Positions 6,036 to 11,918 of a stretch of DNA of 11,918 nt are shown one piece after another. Origin of the DNA: Acidobacteriota bacterium. GTDB lineage: Bacteria > Acidobacteriota > Terriglobia > Bryobacterales > Bryobacteraceae. A program made the translations under genes and the position numbers. Every line of letters begins with the position of its first letter. Positions within the stretch are counted from its first letter, which is position 1. The stretch lies in the NCBI GenBank assembly GCA_026394095.1, contig JAPKYY010000855.1, positions 1-11,918 of the forward strand, given 5' to 3'. Under the pieces are notes generated by a model. It had not been told where the DNA came from. It saw only the letters and a program-made list of their open reading frames with translations, and ran no database searches.

Positions 6036-7261
6036 GCCTTGCGGAAAGCTTCTGCCACCTGATCCATCTGTTCAAGCGAGTTATAAATATGTGGAGAGAC
6101 ACGGATGCCGCGAAGCGGCCCGGCCGGGGTGACGCTAAAGGCCATACCCTGCTCTTTGTAAAGCTTTGCATCGAGCACCTGCAAATTCGGCACCGAGGGC
6201 AGATCTACCTTCACCACGCCGCAGTACAAGCCTTCTTTGCGATTCGTCCGTAGCTGGGCATTCGAGTTCTTTGCCAGCTGATCCATCAACCTCGTCGTCA
6301 ATTGCCGAATCCGCGCTTCCACCGCGGGCATTCCTATCATCATCAGGAAGTCGAAAGTAGCGTCGAGGGCAGCAAGGCGTGCATCGTCGCGCTGGCCATA
6401 GGCTTCGAGAAAACGCGCTCCGCCCTTGCCGTCTTCGCTATAGCCCACACTGACAATCGAAGGCCAGACGTTCTTCTGCTGGAAGCTGGCAACAAAAAGC
6501 ACGCCGGCCTCAAGCGGCCCCATCAACCATTTGTGCGAACTGGTGGCATAAGAATCGCAACCAATCTGGCGAAGATCCACAGGCAGCATGCCTCCGCTCT
6601 GAGCGCCATCAACATGGCTCCAGATCCCTTTCTCACGAGCCGCCCGGCAAAGCCTGGCCACCGGATAGACCAGCCCGCTGCTGCTGGTAACATGCGTCAC
6701 GGCCAGCACTTTCGTTTTGGGCCCGAATGCCCCTTCCACCTTCTCGGCCAGTGCGTCACTGGATTCGATCAACTGCGTCGCCGGCACGATCTTCAAAACC
6801 AGCCCGAGCCGCCTGGCGTGGTTCTTCCAGGAATCGAGGTTGGAAGGATGGTTGTCCTCCACCAGCACAACCTCATCGCCAGCCTTGAGATTCAAGCCGT
6901 GGACGATTGTGTTTGAAGCCTCCGAGGTATTGCGAGTAAACGCAATCTCATCAGCAGTTACTCCAAAAAACTGAGCCGCACGGGCGCGCACCTTCTCGCG
7001 TAGCGGACCAAACTTGGCACGATTCTGAAAACTCGGGTCGGCTTCAAAGTCGCGTAGAAAATGTTGGTGCCGGTCCAGCACGGGCAAGGACGCCGGGCAA
7101 ACGTTTGCTGCGTTCATGTAAACCAGCCCTTCGCGTAGCGGAAACTGCTTTCGCAGCATAGTCCAGAACGCCTCATCGCGAGGAGCGGCAGGATTCACAG
7201 ACTGGGCAAAGGCCGCCCAAAGAGGGCTGAAGCCGAGGGGAAGTAAATTGCGACGCAACAT
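6032..7261 (-). CDS. Class V aminotransferase-fold PLP-dependent enzyme with Tat-like N-terminal leader
   Basis: 409 aa, fold type I PLP enzyme of the class V aminotransferase / cysteine desulfurase / isopenicillin-N epimerase-like group. Seen: TRNTSEASNTIVHGLNL (109-125), the cofactor-binding HVDGAQS (H217, D218, Q221) and the PLP lysine K244 in SSHKWLMGP. The C-terminal small domain ends with RGIRVSPHIYNSLEQMD. Residues 1-21 (MLRRNLLPLGFSPLWAAFAQ) look like a short twin-arginine leader with a possible cleavage after AFA or AQS, suggesting export to the periplasm with cofactor bound; this is inference. The reaction (transamination, epimerisation or lyase) cannot be assigned. It is the first gene of the minus-strand operon and ends in an ATGA overlap with the transporter. 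No Shine-Dalgarno is visible before the ATG; a TATACT box sits so close that the transcript may be nearly leaderless. Confidence 0.92.
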   Translation of the reverse strand: MLRRNLLPLGFSPLWAAFAQSVNPAAPRDEAFWTMLRKQFPLREGLVYMNAANVCPASLPVLDRHQHFLRDFEADPSFQNRAKFGPLREKVRARAAQFFGVTADEIAFTRNTSEASNTIVHGLNLKAGDEVVLVEDNHPSNLDSWKNHARRLGLVLKIVPATQLIESSDALAEKVEGAFGPKTKVLAVTHVTSSSGLVYPVARLCRAAREKGIWSHVDGAQSGGMLPVDLRQIGCDSYATSSHKWLMGPLEAGVLFVASFQQKNVWPSIVSVGYSEDGKGGARFLEAYGQRDDARLAALDATFDFLMMIGMPAVEARIRQLTTRLMDQLAKNSNAQLRTNRKEGLYCGVVKVDLPSVPNLQVLDAKLYKEQGMAFSVTPAGPLRGIRVSPHIYNSLEQMDQVAEAFRKA

Positions 7262-7269
7262 ATCGTGAG

Positions 7270-7275
7270 AGTATA
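7270..7275 (-). promoter_or_regulatory. Candidate -10 box of the aminotransferase operon
   Basis: On the minus strand TATACT matches five of six -10 consensus bases and ends 8 nt before the ATG at 7261, so transcription would begin at or within a few bases of the start codon. No good -35 is seen at 16-18 nt; that position falls inside the dyad at 7283-7305, which could mean activator dependence. Confidence 0.35.
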
Positions 7276-7282
7276 GCCGAGC

Positions 7283-7305
7283 AGAGGCCTCAAACTGAAG
7301 CCTCT
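7283..7305. repeat. Imperfect dyad in the divergent control region, candidate operator or hairpin
   Basis: Arms of 10 bp (AGAGGCCTCA / TGAAGCCTCT on the plus strand) flank a 3-nt AAC centre with a single mismatch, which becomes a G-U wobble in minus-strand RNA. The dyad abuts the -35 box of the HU promoter and covers the -35 position of the opposite gene. No U-tract follows on either strand, so it is not a standard intrinsic terminator; an operator shared by both promoters is the simpler reading. Confidence 0.4.
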
Positions 7306-7334
7306 TGACTTGAGCAGGCTTGAAAGTCTATAGT
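7305..7334 (+). promoter_or_regulatory. Sigma70-type promoter of the HU/envelope operon
   Basis: TTGACT (7305-7310) and TATAGT (7329-7334), each five of six consensus bases, are 18 nt apart. Transcription would start near 7341 and leave an A/T-rich leader of about 50 nt before the HU ATG. This is the best promoter in the window and the only one seen ahead of the seven plus-strand genes. Confidence 0.75.
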
Positions 7335-7378
7335 AAAGGTCTTGTTTTTAATAATTTAGCTACTAGTTCTCGTCTCCC

Positions 7379-7383
7379 AAGGA
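7379..7383 (+). promoter_or_regulatory. Shine-Dalgarno of the HU-like gene
   Basis: AAGGA lies 9 nt before the ATG at 7393 and supports this start, which also matches the usual MxKxDIINEV beginning of HU proteins. Confidence 0.65.
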
Positions 7384-7392
7384 ATTCAGCTC

Positions 7393-7659
7393 ATGATCAA
7401 GCTCGACATCATCAACGAAGTGGTTTCGAAAACCGGCATCACCAAAACCAAGGCTGAAATGGCCGTCGAGACGGTGTTTGAAAGCATGAAGCGCGCACTC
7501 GGACAAGGGGAGCGCATCGAACTTCGTGGCTTCGGAATCTTCAACGTTCGTCCTCGCAAAACCGGTATTGGCCGCAATCCACGCACTGGCGACGAAGTCG
7601 CCATTCCACCCGGCAAAGCTGTGCGCTTCAAGCCCGGCAAAGAACTGCAGACGCTCTAA
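7393..7659 (+). CDS. hup: HU/IHF family nucleoid DNA-binding protein
   Basis: 88 aa, close to the usual 90. HU-family proteins dimerise and bend DNA through a beta-arm whose tip proline intercalates. The signature is complete: the helical dimerisation half (residues 1-40), GFGIFNVRPRKTG at 46-58, arm motif GRNPRTGDEV at 60-69 with P63, and the closing VRFKPGKELQ at 77-86. Single-subunit HU versus IHF subunit cannot be firmly separated; the sequence reads as an acidobacterial HU-like protein. It is the first gene after a strong promoter and is followed after 9 nt by an M50 protease gene, so it appears to lead the envelope operon. Because HU is usually needed in far larger amounts than the downstream enzymes, some attenuation after it would be expected, but no terminator is seen. 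Confidence 0.96.
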   Translation: MIKLDIINEVVSKTGITKTKAEMAVETVFESMKRALGQGERIELRGFGIFNVRPRKTGIGRNPRTGDEVAIPPGKAVRFKPGKELQTL

Positions 7660-7668
7660 CCCAACCGA

Positions 7669-8559
7669 GTGATTATCGAAGAACAGCAGCGTCCAAGATA
7701 CGTTCTTGCCGCAGCCCTGTTACTGATTACCCTCTGGACCACCTGCGCGGCAGGCTCACGCATGGTCTACAACTTCGAGAACAATCTTCCAGCTTTTCGT
7801 TTCGAACCGGACGCTCTAGCCCTTTTTGACGCCTTCCTCAACCCCTCCGCTCTGTTCGCCGGCCTTTCTTTCGCACTCCCGCTCATCGTGATTCTCCTGG
7901 CCCACGAACTCGGCCACTACTTTGCATGCCAGTATTACCAACTGGATGCGACGCTTCCCTACTTCCTGCCTGTACCGACCTTTATCGGCACCTTTGGAGC
8001 CTTCATTCGAATCCGTTCCATCATCTACTCGCGCACCGTCCTCTTTGACGTTGGCATTGCCGGCCCTATAGCCGGGATGGTAGTTCTGCTGCCATTTCTC
8101 TTTTTCGGAGTTTGGATGAGTAATGTTTCTCCGGTGGCCGTAGAAGGGGACCTGGTCTTCGGAACCCCGCTCATCATTCGCTTTTTTGAAGCGATCTTCT
8201 TTCCGGGGATCCCGGCAGATTCGATCTATCTCCATCCGATGGCGAGAGCCGCATGGGTAGGCGTTTTTGCAACCGCACTCAACCTTTTGCCGATCGGACA
8301 ACTGGATGGTGGACACATTGTCTATTCGCTGACTGGTGCGGGTTCCAAGCGAATCTCCCTCGTTGCAATTGCCATTCTGATCCCACTCGGCTATTTCTAT
8401 CCACCCTGGTGGGGCTGGGCGATTGCGCTGTATTTTTTGGGCAGAAGACATCCGCAAATTTATGATGACTCACCCCTAAACTCGCAGCGCCGTGCCTTTG
8501 CCGGCCTTGCAGCTCTGATTTTTGTAGTCTGCTTCATGATTGCTCCGTTACGCTATTAA
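7669..8559 (+). CDS. M50 site-2-protease-type membrane metalloprotease without PDZ domain
   Basis: 296 aa multi-pass membrane protein. The zinc motif HELGH is at residues 79-83 within a membrane segment (VILLAHELGHYFACQYY), and the second active-site motif NLLPIGQLDGGH at 205-216 supplies the aspartate ligand (D213). About six hydrophobic segments are visible (roughly 11-30, 61-79, 126-148, 193-210, 229-245, 275-293). The family cleaves membrane-spanning substrates by intramembrane proteolysis. Unlike RseP there is no PDZ domain, and blocks such as LPYFLPVPTFIGTFGAFIRI resemble the EGY-like bacterial/plant branch. The start is a GTG 9 nt after the HU stop with no clear ribosome site, so coupling to HU translation is likely; no closer upstream start exists in frame. 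Its stop overlaps the next ATG as TAATG. Substrate unknown. Confidence 0.92.
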   Translation: MIIEEQQRPRYVLAAALLLITLWTTCAAGSRMVYNFENNLPAFRFEPDALALFDAFLNPSALFAGLSFALPLIVILLAHELGHYFACQYYQLDATLPYFLPVPTFIGTFGAFIRIRSIIYSRTVLFDVGIAGPIAGMVVLLPFLFFGVWMSNVSPVAVEGDLVFGTPLIIRFFEAIFFPGIPADSIYLHPMARAAWVGVFATALNLLPIGQLDGGHIVYSLTGAGSKRISLVAIAILIPLGYFYPPWWGWAIALYFLGRRHPQIYDDSPLNSQRRAFAGLAALIFVVCFMIAPLRY

Positions 8560-9311
8560 TGTCGATGAAGATCTCGGCCGCCATCATCACCTATAACGAA
8601 GAACTCAAGATCGCTCGTGCGATCGAAAGTTTGCGCTGCTGTGACGAAATTGTTGTCATCGACAACGGCTCAAACGACCGCACAGTAGAGCTTGCGCAAA
8701 ACCATGGTGCCCGTGTGATTGAAACGCACTGGCGCGGTTACGCGGCCCAGAAGAATTTTGCCTCAGACTGCTGCGAGAATGACTGGGTCCTCAGCATTGA
8801 CGCCGACGAGGCTTTGAGCGAAGCCCTGGAGGGCGAGATCTGGCACCTCAAGAAACACGGCGCTCAATTCGACGGCTACACAATGCCCAGGCTTGCCCAA
8901 TACCTGGGCCGTTGGATCCTGCACTCCGGCTGGTACCCGGATCGCAAGGTGCGTTTATTTGATCGCCGCAAGGCCAAATGGGAGGGTGAATACGTCCATG
9001 AAAGCGTGGTAGTTCATGGATCGGTAGGGCACCTCGACACGAATCTTCTGCATTACACATGCGATTCTCTAAGCGAACACCTGCGTACGATGGATCGCTA
9101 CACAACGCTTGCGGCAGAACAACTGATCGATGACAAGCGGTCGATCACCTGGCGCCACATGGCCATCGATCCGGCCTGGACTTTCTTCAAAAGCTATTTC
9201 CTGCAACGTGGCTTTCTCGACGGCCCTGAAGGGCTCGCAATTGCCTATATGGCGGGCATCTACACCTTTCTCAAATACGCCAAAGCAAGGAACATGGCAC
9301 CGCACCGATGA
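8559..9311 (+). CDS. Family 2 glycosyltransferase, WaaE/KdtX-like (LPS core type)
   Basis: 250 aa GT-A enzyme. Nucleotide-sugar motifs: AAIITYNEELKIARAIESL at 7-25, VVIDNGSNDRT at 32-42 and the metal-binding DADE at 81-84 in VLSIDADEAL. Later GWYPDRKVRLFDR (124-136), WEGEYVHE (141-148) and a C-terminal amphipathic/hydrophobic helix (GLAIAYMAGIYTFLKYAKA) match the WaaE/KdtX subgroup that adds a hexose to the lipopolysaccharide inner core on the cytoplasmic face. The sugar and acceptor are not determinable here. The ATG overlaps the protease stop (TAATG); a second ATG at 8565 would remove two residues. The 3' end overlaps the next gene as ATGA, implying coupled synthesis of the two transferases. 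Confidence 0.92.
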   Translation: MSMKISAAIITYNEELKIARAIESLRCCDEIVVIDNGSNDRTVELAQNHGARVIETHWRGYAAQKNFASDCCENDWVLSIDADEALSEALEGEIWHLKKHGAQFDGYTMPRLAQYLGRWILHSGWYPDRKVRLFDRRKAKWEGEYVHESVVVHGSVGHLDTNLLHYTCDSLSEHLRTMDRYTTLAAEQLIDDKRSITWRHMAIDPAWTFFKSYFLQRGFLDGPEGLAIAYMAGIYTFLKYAKARNMAPHR

Positions 9312-10204
9312 AAATCCTTCTTGCCGATTCGGGCTGGAAAATGCGGGGCGGCCAATGGCAGACACTCTACCTCGCAGAAGGCTTGCGCGAACAGGGACAT
9401 AACGTAACTTTGTTGGTGCGGCATGGTTCGCTGCTCTGGGATCTCTGCAATCAATCGCGACTGGAAACCAAAGAGATCGGCCTCACTACGATGCTCACCG
9501 CCAGCCGAAATCAGGACATCGTGCATGTCCAGGATTCTCATTCCCACACGCTTGCTGCGCTGGCCAGTACTTGCCCTTTCTTCGTTTCCCGTCGAGTCGC
9601 TTTTCCAGTGAAACAGACCTGGGCCTCGCAGAAAAAATACGCCAGAGCCGCAGGCTATCTGGCAGTCTCCCAGGCAGCCGTCCGGGAGCTCAAGCGAGCG
9701 AATGTTCCCGCTGAACGCATCCGCGTTGTCTACGACGGAGTACCAGATATCCAGCCCGCCGCATTGCAACCACATATCGCGGGGCTCAAAAGCGAAGACC
9801 CAGGCAAACTAAATTCGCTGATGCAGCTAGGCTGCCAGGCAGCATCGGTCGAACTGATCCTTAGCGAGAACCTGTCGGATGCACTCAAGAGCGGCCTGCT
9901 TTTCCTGTACCTCAGCGAGAGTGAAGGGCTCGGCTCGGCTGTACTTCTGGCCATGGCAGCCGGTATGCCCATCGTTGCCAGCCGGGTCGGCGGCCTTCCG
10001 GAAGCTGTGGACGAAGGCTTTTCTGGCCTCCTCGTGCAAAACAACAAGACCGCCGTATCAAAGGCGATACAGGCAATCCAGCAGGATCGCAACCTTGCGC
10101 TCCGGTTCAGCGAGAATGCCCGCCGGCGCTACCTGCAACTCTTCACGCTGGAACACATGGTGACCAACACACTCACTGCCTACAAGGAACTAAATTATGC
10201 CTGA
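9308..10204 (+). CDS. Compact family 4 glycosyltransferase (GT-B), shortened C-terminal domain
   Basis: 298 aa against about 360-400 for typical GT4 enzymes. The N-terminal domain is normal: GWKMRGGQWQTLYLAEGLREQ (acceptor loop, residues 9-29, quoted in part), VHVQDSHSHTLAAL, a VSRRVAFPV segment, YLAVSQAAVRELKRANVP and IRVVYDGVP at about 138-146. Only about 60 residues then separate this from SESEGLGSAVLLAMAAGMP, where relatives have roughly 110-130; the usual G-x-L-x-x-x-KG donor-phosphate segment is missing. In the EX7E motif the first Glu is present but the eighth position after it is Leu rather than Glu/Asp. GGLPEAVDEGFSGLLV follows normally. Probably transfers a sugar during LPS or glycan assembly, or is a degenerate or non-standard transferase. 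Starts in an ATGA overlap and overlaps pilD by 8 nt. Confidence 0.87.
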   Translation: MKILLADSGWKMRGGQWQTLYLAEGLREQGHNVTLLVRHGSLLWDLCNQSRLETKEIGLTTMLTASRNQDIVHVQDSHSHTLAALASTCPFFVSRRVAFPVKQTWASQKKYARAAGYLAVSQAAVRELKRANVPAERIRVVYDGVPDIQPAALQPHIAGLKSEDPGKLNSLMQLGCQAASVELILSENLSDALKSGLLFLYLSESEGLGSAVLLAMAAGMPIVASRVGGLPEAVDEGFSGLLVQNNKTAVSKAIQAIQQDRNLALRFSENARRRYLQLFTLEHMVTNTLTAYKELNYA

Positions 10205-11024
10205 TACCGTCCTGGTAGCCTCTATTGCCGCACTCTTCGGGCTCTTAATTGGCAGTTTCCTCAATGTCTGCATTTTCCGCCTGCCTCGCGACCTCAGCGT
10301 CGTTCACCCCCGGTCCTTCTGTATCGCCTGCGAAAAGCAAATCGCCTGGTATGACAACATCCCGGTCTTGAGCTACCTGATCCTGGGTGCCAAGTGCCGC
10401 AATTGCGCTGAGCCTATATCCTGGCGTTATCCAGTTGTTGAACTTCTCACCGGCTTGCTCTTCTACGCCTCGGTCATGCGTTTCGGCGCAACCGCGGATG
10501 CGATGAAACTCTGCGTTTTTTGCGCGCTGATTGTCGGGCTCACCTTTATGGATTTTGAAGAACGCATTCTGGCAGATGAATTCACCGTCGGCGGCATGAT
10601 CTTCGGCTTCCTCTTAAGTTTTTTCGTTCCTTTGCCTGTTTTTATTGGCCATTTCATACTTCCTTCTGGCTGGAAGGAATCCTTCCTCAGCCTTGGAGAA
10701 GCCTTGATGGGAGGGCTTTTGCCCGCCTTTGTTCTCTGGGGAATCGGCGAGCTTTATTACCGGATCCGGGGTCGCGAAGGCCTCGGCTTTGGCGACGTAA
10801 AGATGATTGCCATGATTGGAGCCTTCTACGGATTGCAAGGCTCACTCGTGACTCTGATTTTCGGCAGCCTTGCCGGCTCGATTCTGGGTCTGCTCTTCAT
10901 CGCCCTGAGCAAGAAAGACGCAGCATCCTACGAACTTCCCTTCGGCTCTTTCCTAGGCGTAGCAGCTCTGGTACCGCCCTTCTTCTACGTAGAAGCATCC
11001 AGCGGCATCGTTGTACCATGGTAG
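10197..11024 (+). CDS. pilD: Prepilin leader peptidase / N-methyltransferase (A24 family)
   Basis: 275 aa inner-membrane aspartic protease that cuts the leader of type IV pilins and type II secretion pseudopilins and methylates the new N terminus. The N-terminal methylase-type domain has GSFLNVCIFRLPR (19-31), and paired cysteines C42-x2-C45 and C67-x2-C70, the zinc-binding set. WYDNIPVLSYLILG and SWRYPVVELLTG are classical. Catalytic aspartates are predicted as D119 (TFMDFEERILADEFT) and D200 (GLGFGDVKM). Seven to eight hydrophobic segments are visible. The start overlaps the glycosyltransferase end by 8 nt, and the stop lies 6 nt before uppS. Placing the peptidase with glycan genes rather than with pil or gsp genes is less usual. 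Confidence 0.93.
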   Translation: MPDTVLVASIAALFGLLIGSFLNVCIFRLPRDLSVVHPRSFCIACEKQIAWYDNIPVLSYLILGAKCRNCAEPISWRYPVVELLTGLLFYASVMRFGATADAMKLCVFCALIVGLTFMDFEERILADEFTVGGMIFGFLLSFFVPLPVFIGHFILPSGWKESFLSLGEALMGGLLPAFVLWGIGELYYRIRGREGLGFGDVKMIAMIGAFYGLQGSLVTLIFGSLAGSILGLLFIALSKKDAASYELPFGSFLGVAALVPPFFYVEASSGIVVPW

Positions 11025-11030
11025 GTTGCA

Positions 11031-11846
11031 ATGAATGATCTCTTCGAGACGCTGAAACCCGGGTCTGAGGAATGGATCCTGGCAAAGAACCTCGATCCTG
11101 CGCGCCTGCCGCGACACATTGCCGTCATTATGGATGGGAATGGGCGATGGGCCAAGCAGCGCCATATGCCGCGGATTGCCGGTCACAAGGCTGGCGTCAA
11201 CAGCGTCCGCGAAATCGTGGAATCTTCAGCACGGCTCGGCATTGAAGCCCTTACTCTCTACGCCTTTTCTACGGAAAACTGGAAGCGGCCTACCCTCGAG
11301 GTTCAGGCGCTCTGGCAACTACTGCGGCTCTACCTCCGCTCTGAACTTTCAACCCTGCGAGAAAACAACGTACGCCTCACCGCCATCGGCCGTATCGAAG
11401 AACTCCCTGCGTATGTGCAAACCGAATTGGCGCATGTGACCAGTCTGACGGCCGGGAACACTGGCCTTCAACTCAATCTGGCGCTCAACTACAGCGGCCG
11501 CACCGAACTCGTTGACGCCGTGCGTGGAATCATCGCTTCCGGCGTACCAGCCGACGCCATCGATGAGGAATTGATCGAGCGGCATCTTTATACAAACGGC
11601 CTCCCGGAACCCGACTTGCTAATCCGCACCTCAGGTGAAATGCGCGTCAGCAACTTCCTCCTCTGGCAGATTGCCTACAGTGAATTGGTCGTATCGGCGA
11701 CACTGTGGCCAGACTTTCGCTGCCGCCATCTGCTTGAAGCCCTAATGGAATACCAGCGCAGAGAACGCCGCTTTGGCGGTGTTGGAGAAGCAGTAACAAC
11801 TTCGAAGGAACCCGACTCAGTTCCTGTCGGCGTAGCCTCGCGATGA
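11031..11846 (+). CDS. uppS: Isoprenyl transferase, undecaprenyl diphosphate synthase
   Basis: 271 aa cis-prenyltransferase making the C55 lipid carrier for peptidoglycan and O-antigen from farnesyl diphosphate and isopentenyl diphosphate. Signatures: HIAVIMDGNGRWAKQR with catalytic D35, GHKAGVNSVREIV, LTLYAFSTENWKRP, and the IPP-binding RTSGEMRVSNFLLWQ (199-213) followed by AYSELVV and LWPDF. The enzyme is slightly longer than the E. coli protein (253 aa), with a short N-terminal lead and a C-terminal tail of about 20 residues after RRERRFGG that looks unconserved. The start is the ATG at 11031, with TAGG overlapping the pilD stop as a possible ribosome site. The 3' end overlaps cdsA as ATGA, the widespread uppS-cdsA order. 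Confidence 0.97.
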   Translation: MNDLFETLKPGSEEWILAKNLDPARLPRHIAVIMDGNGRWAKQRHMPRIAGHKAGVNSVREIVESSARLGIEALTLYAFSTENWKRPTLEVQALWQLLRLYLRSELSTLRENNVRLTAIGRIEELPAYVQTELAHVTSLTAGNTGLQLNLALNYSGRTELVDAVRGIIASGVPADAIDEELIERHLYTNGLPEPDLLIRTSGEMRVSNFLLWQIAYSELVVSATLWPDFRCRHLLEALMEYQRRERRFGGVGEAVTTSKEPDSVPVGVASR

Positions 11847-11918
11847 AACGGATCATCACCGCAGCCTGGCTGGTGCCCTTCGGAATATTCAGCATCTTTT
11901 TTGCTCCGGCCTGGCTCT
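11843..11918 (+). CDS. cdsA: Phosphatidate cytidylyltransferase (5' part only)
   Basis: Only 25 codons are visible: MKRIITAAWLVPFGIFSIFF followed by APAWL, a basic start and first membrane segment as in CdsA. It begins in an ATGA overlap with uppS, and uppS-cdsA is a very common gene pair, which carries most of the call. The enzyme makes CDP-diacylglycerol for phospholipid synthesis in the inner membrane. The reading frame is open to the window edge. Confidence 0.85.
   Translation, partial: MKRIITAAWLVPFGIFSIFFAPAWL

Noticed and set aside
7283..7305. Intrinsic terminator in the divergent region
   Set aside because: The stem is followed by no U-run on either strand and lies between two promoters with genes pointing away from it.
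7816..8457. 213-codon minus-strand frame opposite the M50 protease
   Set aside because: Highly charged antisense of a hydrophobic membrane protein, a usual artefact; no domain seen.
1..11918. CRISPR, tRNA/rRNA, insertion sequence, phage or defence system
   Set aside because: No repeat-spacer pattern, no RNA gene signature, no transposase or integrase, and all genes are accounted for by metabolic or envelope families.

Overview
The window is a gene-dense, moderately GC-rich bacterial chromosome segment that looks like Acidobacteriota, probably close to Solibacter/Bryobacter. The main clue is the left-edge gene: an Oar-like TonB-dependent outer-membrane protein with a carboxypeptidase-regulatory-like domain and a PLNGRN motif at the plug, a type strongly expanded in that group. 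The envelope operon on the right also implies a Gram-negative cell. The lineage is an inference; no 16S or similar marker is present.

Left part (1-4600): the 5' end of the TonB-dependent protein (minus strand) diverges from xylD, a D-xylonate/sugar-acid dehydratase. Then follow, packed almost without spacers, a DUF488 gene (minus), a small putatively exported helical protein (plus) and uxaC, uronate isomerase (minus). Together xylD and uxaC point to use of plant-derived pentonic and uronic acids, with outer-membrane uptake next door.

Middle (3197-7261, minus strand): an apparent operon reads class V aminotransferase (with a Tat-like leader), NicO-type metal transporter, SDR oxidoreductase, uxaC. 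The first three are joined by ATGA overlaps. The transporter is broken: its first transmembrane part and the rest lie in different frames, and about 35 family-typical residues are absent at the join. This is best explained by an internal deletion that also shifted the frame.

Right part (7262-11918, plus strand): a divergent control region with a good sigma70-type promoter starts a tightly packed envelope operon: HU-like DNA-binding protein, M50 site-2-type membrane protease without PDZ domain, WaaE-like family 2 glycosyltransferase, a compact family 4 glycosyltransferase, prepilin peptidase PilD, undecaprenyl diphosphate synthase UppS, and the start of CdsA. Most junctions overlap or are under 10 nt, so the genes are probably co-transcribed and translationally coupled, linking LPS/glycan, pilus/secretion and lipid-carrier functions.

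I see no tRNA, rRNA, CRISPR array, insertion sequence or phage gene, and no convincing intrinsic terminator. The longest gene-free stretches are the two divergent control regions (462-611 and 7262-7392). Nothing here is clearly a new defence or mobile system. The most unusual items are the deleted transporter and the fused reading frame it creates, the shortened family 4 glycosyltransferase, the small exported protein, and the two dyad-containing control regions.
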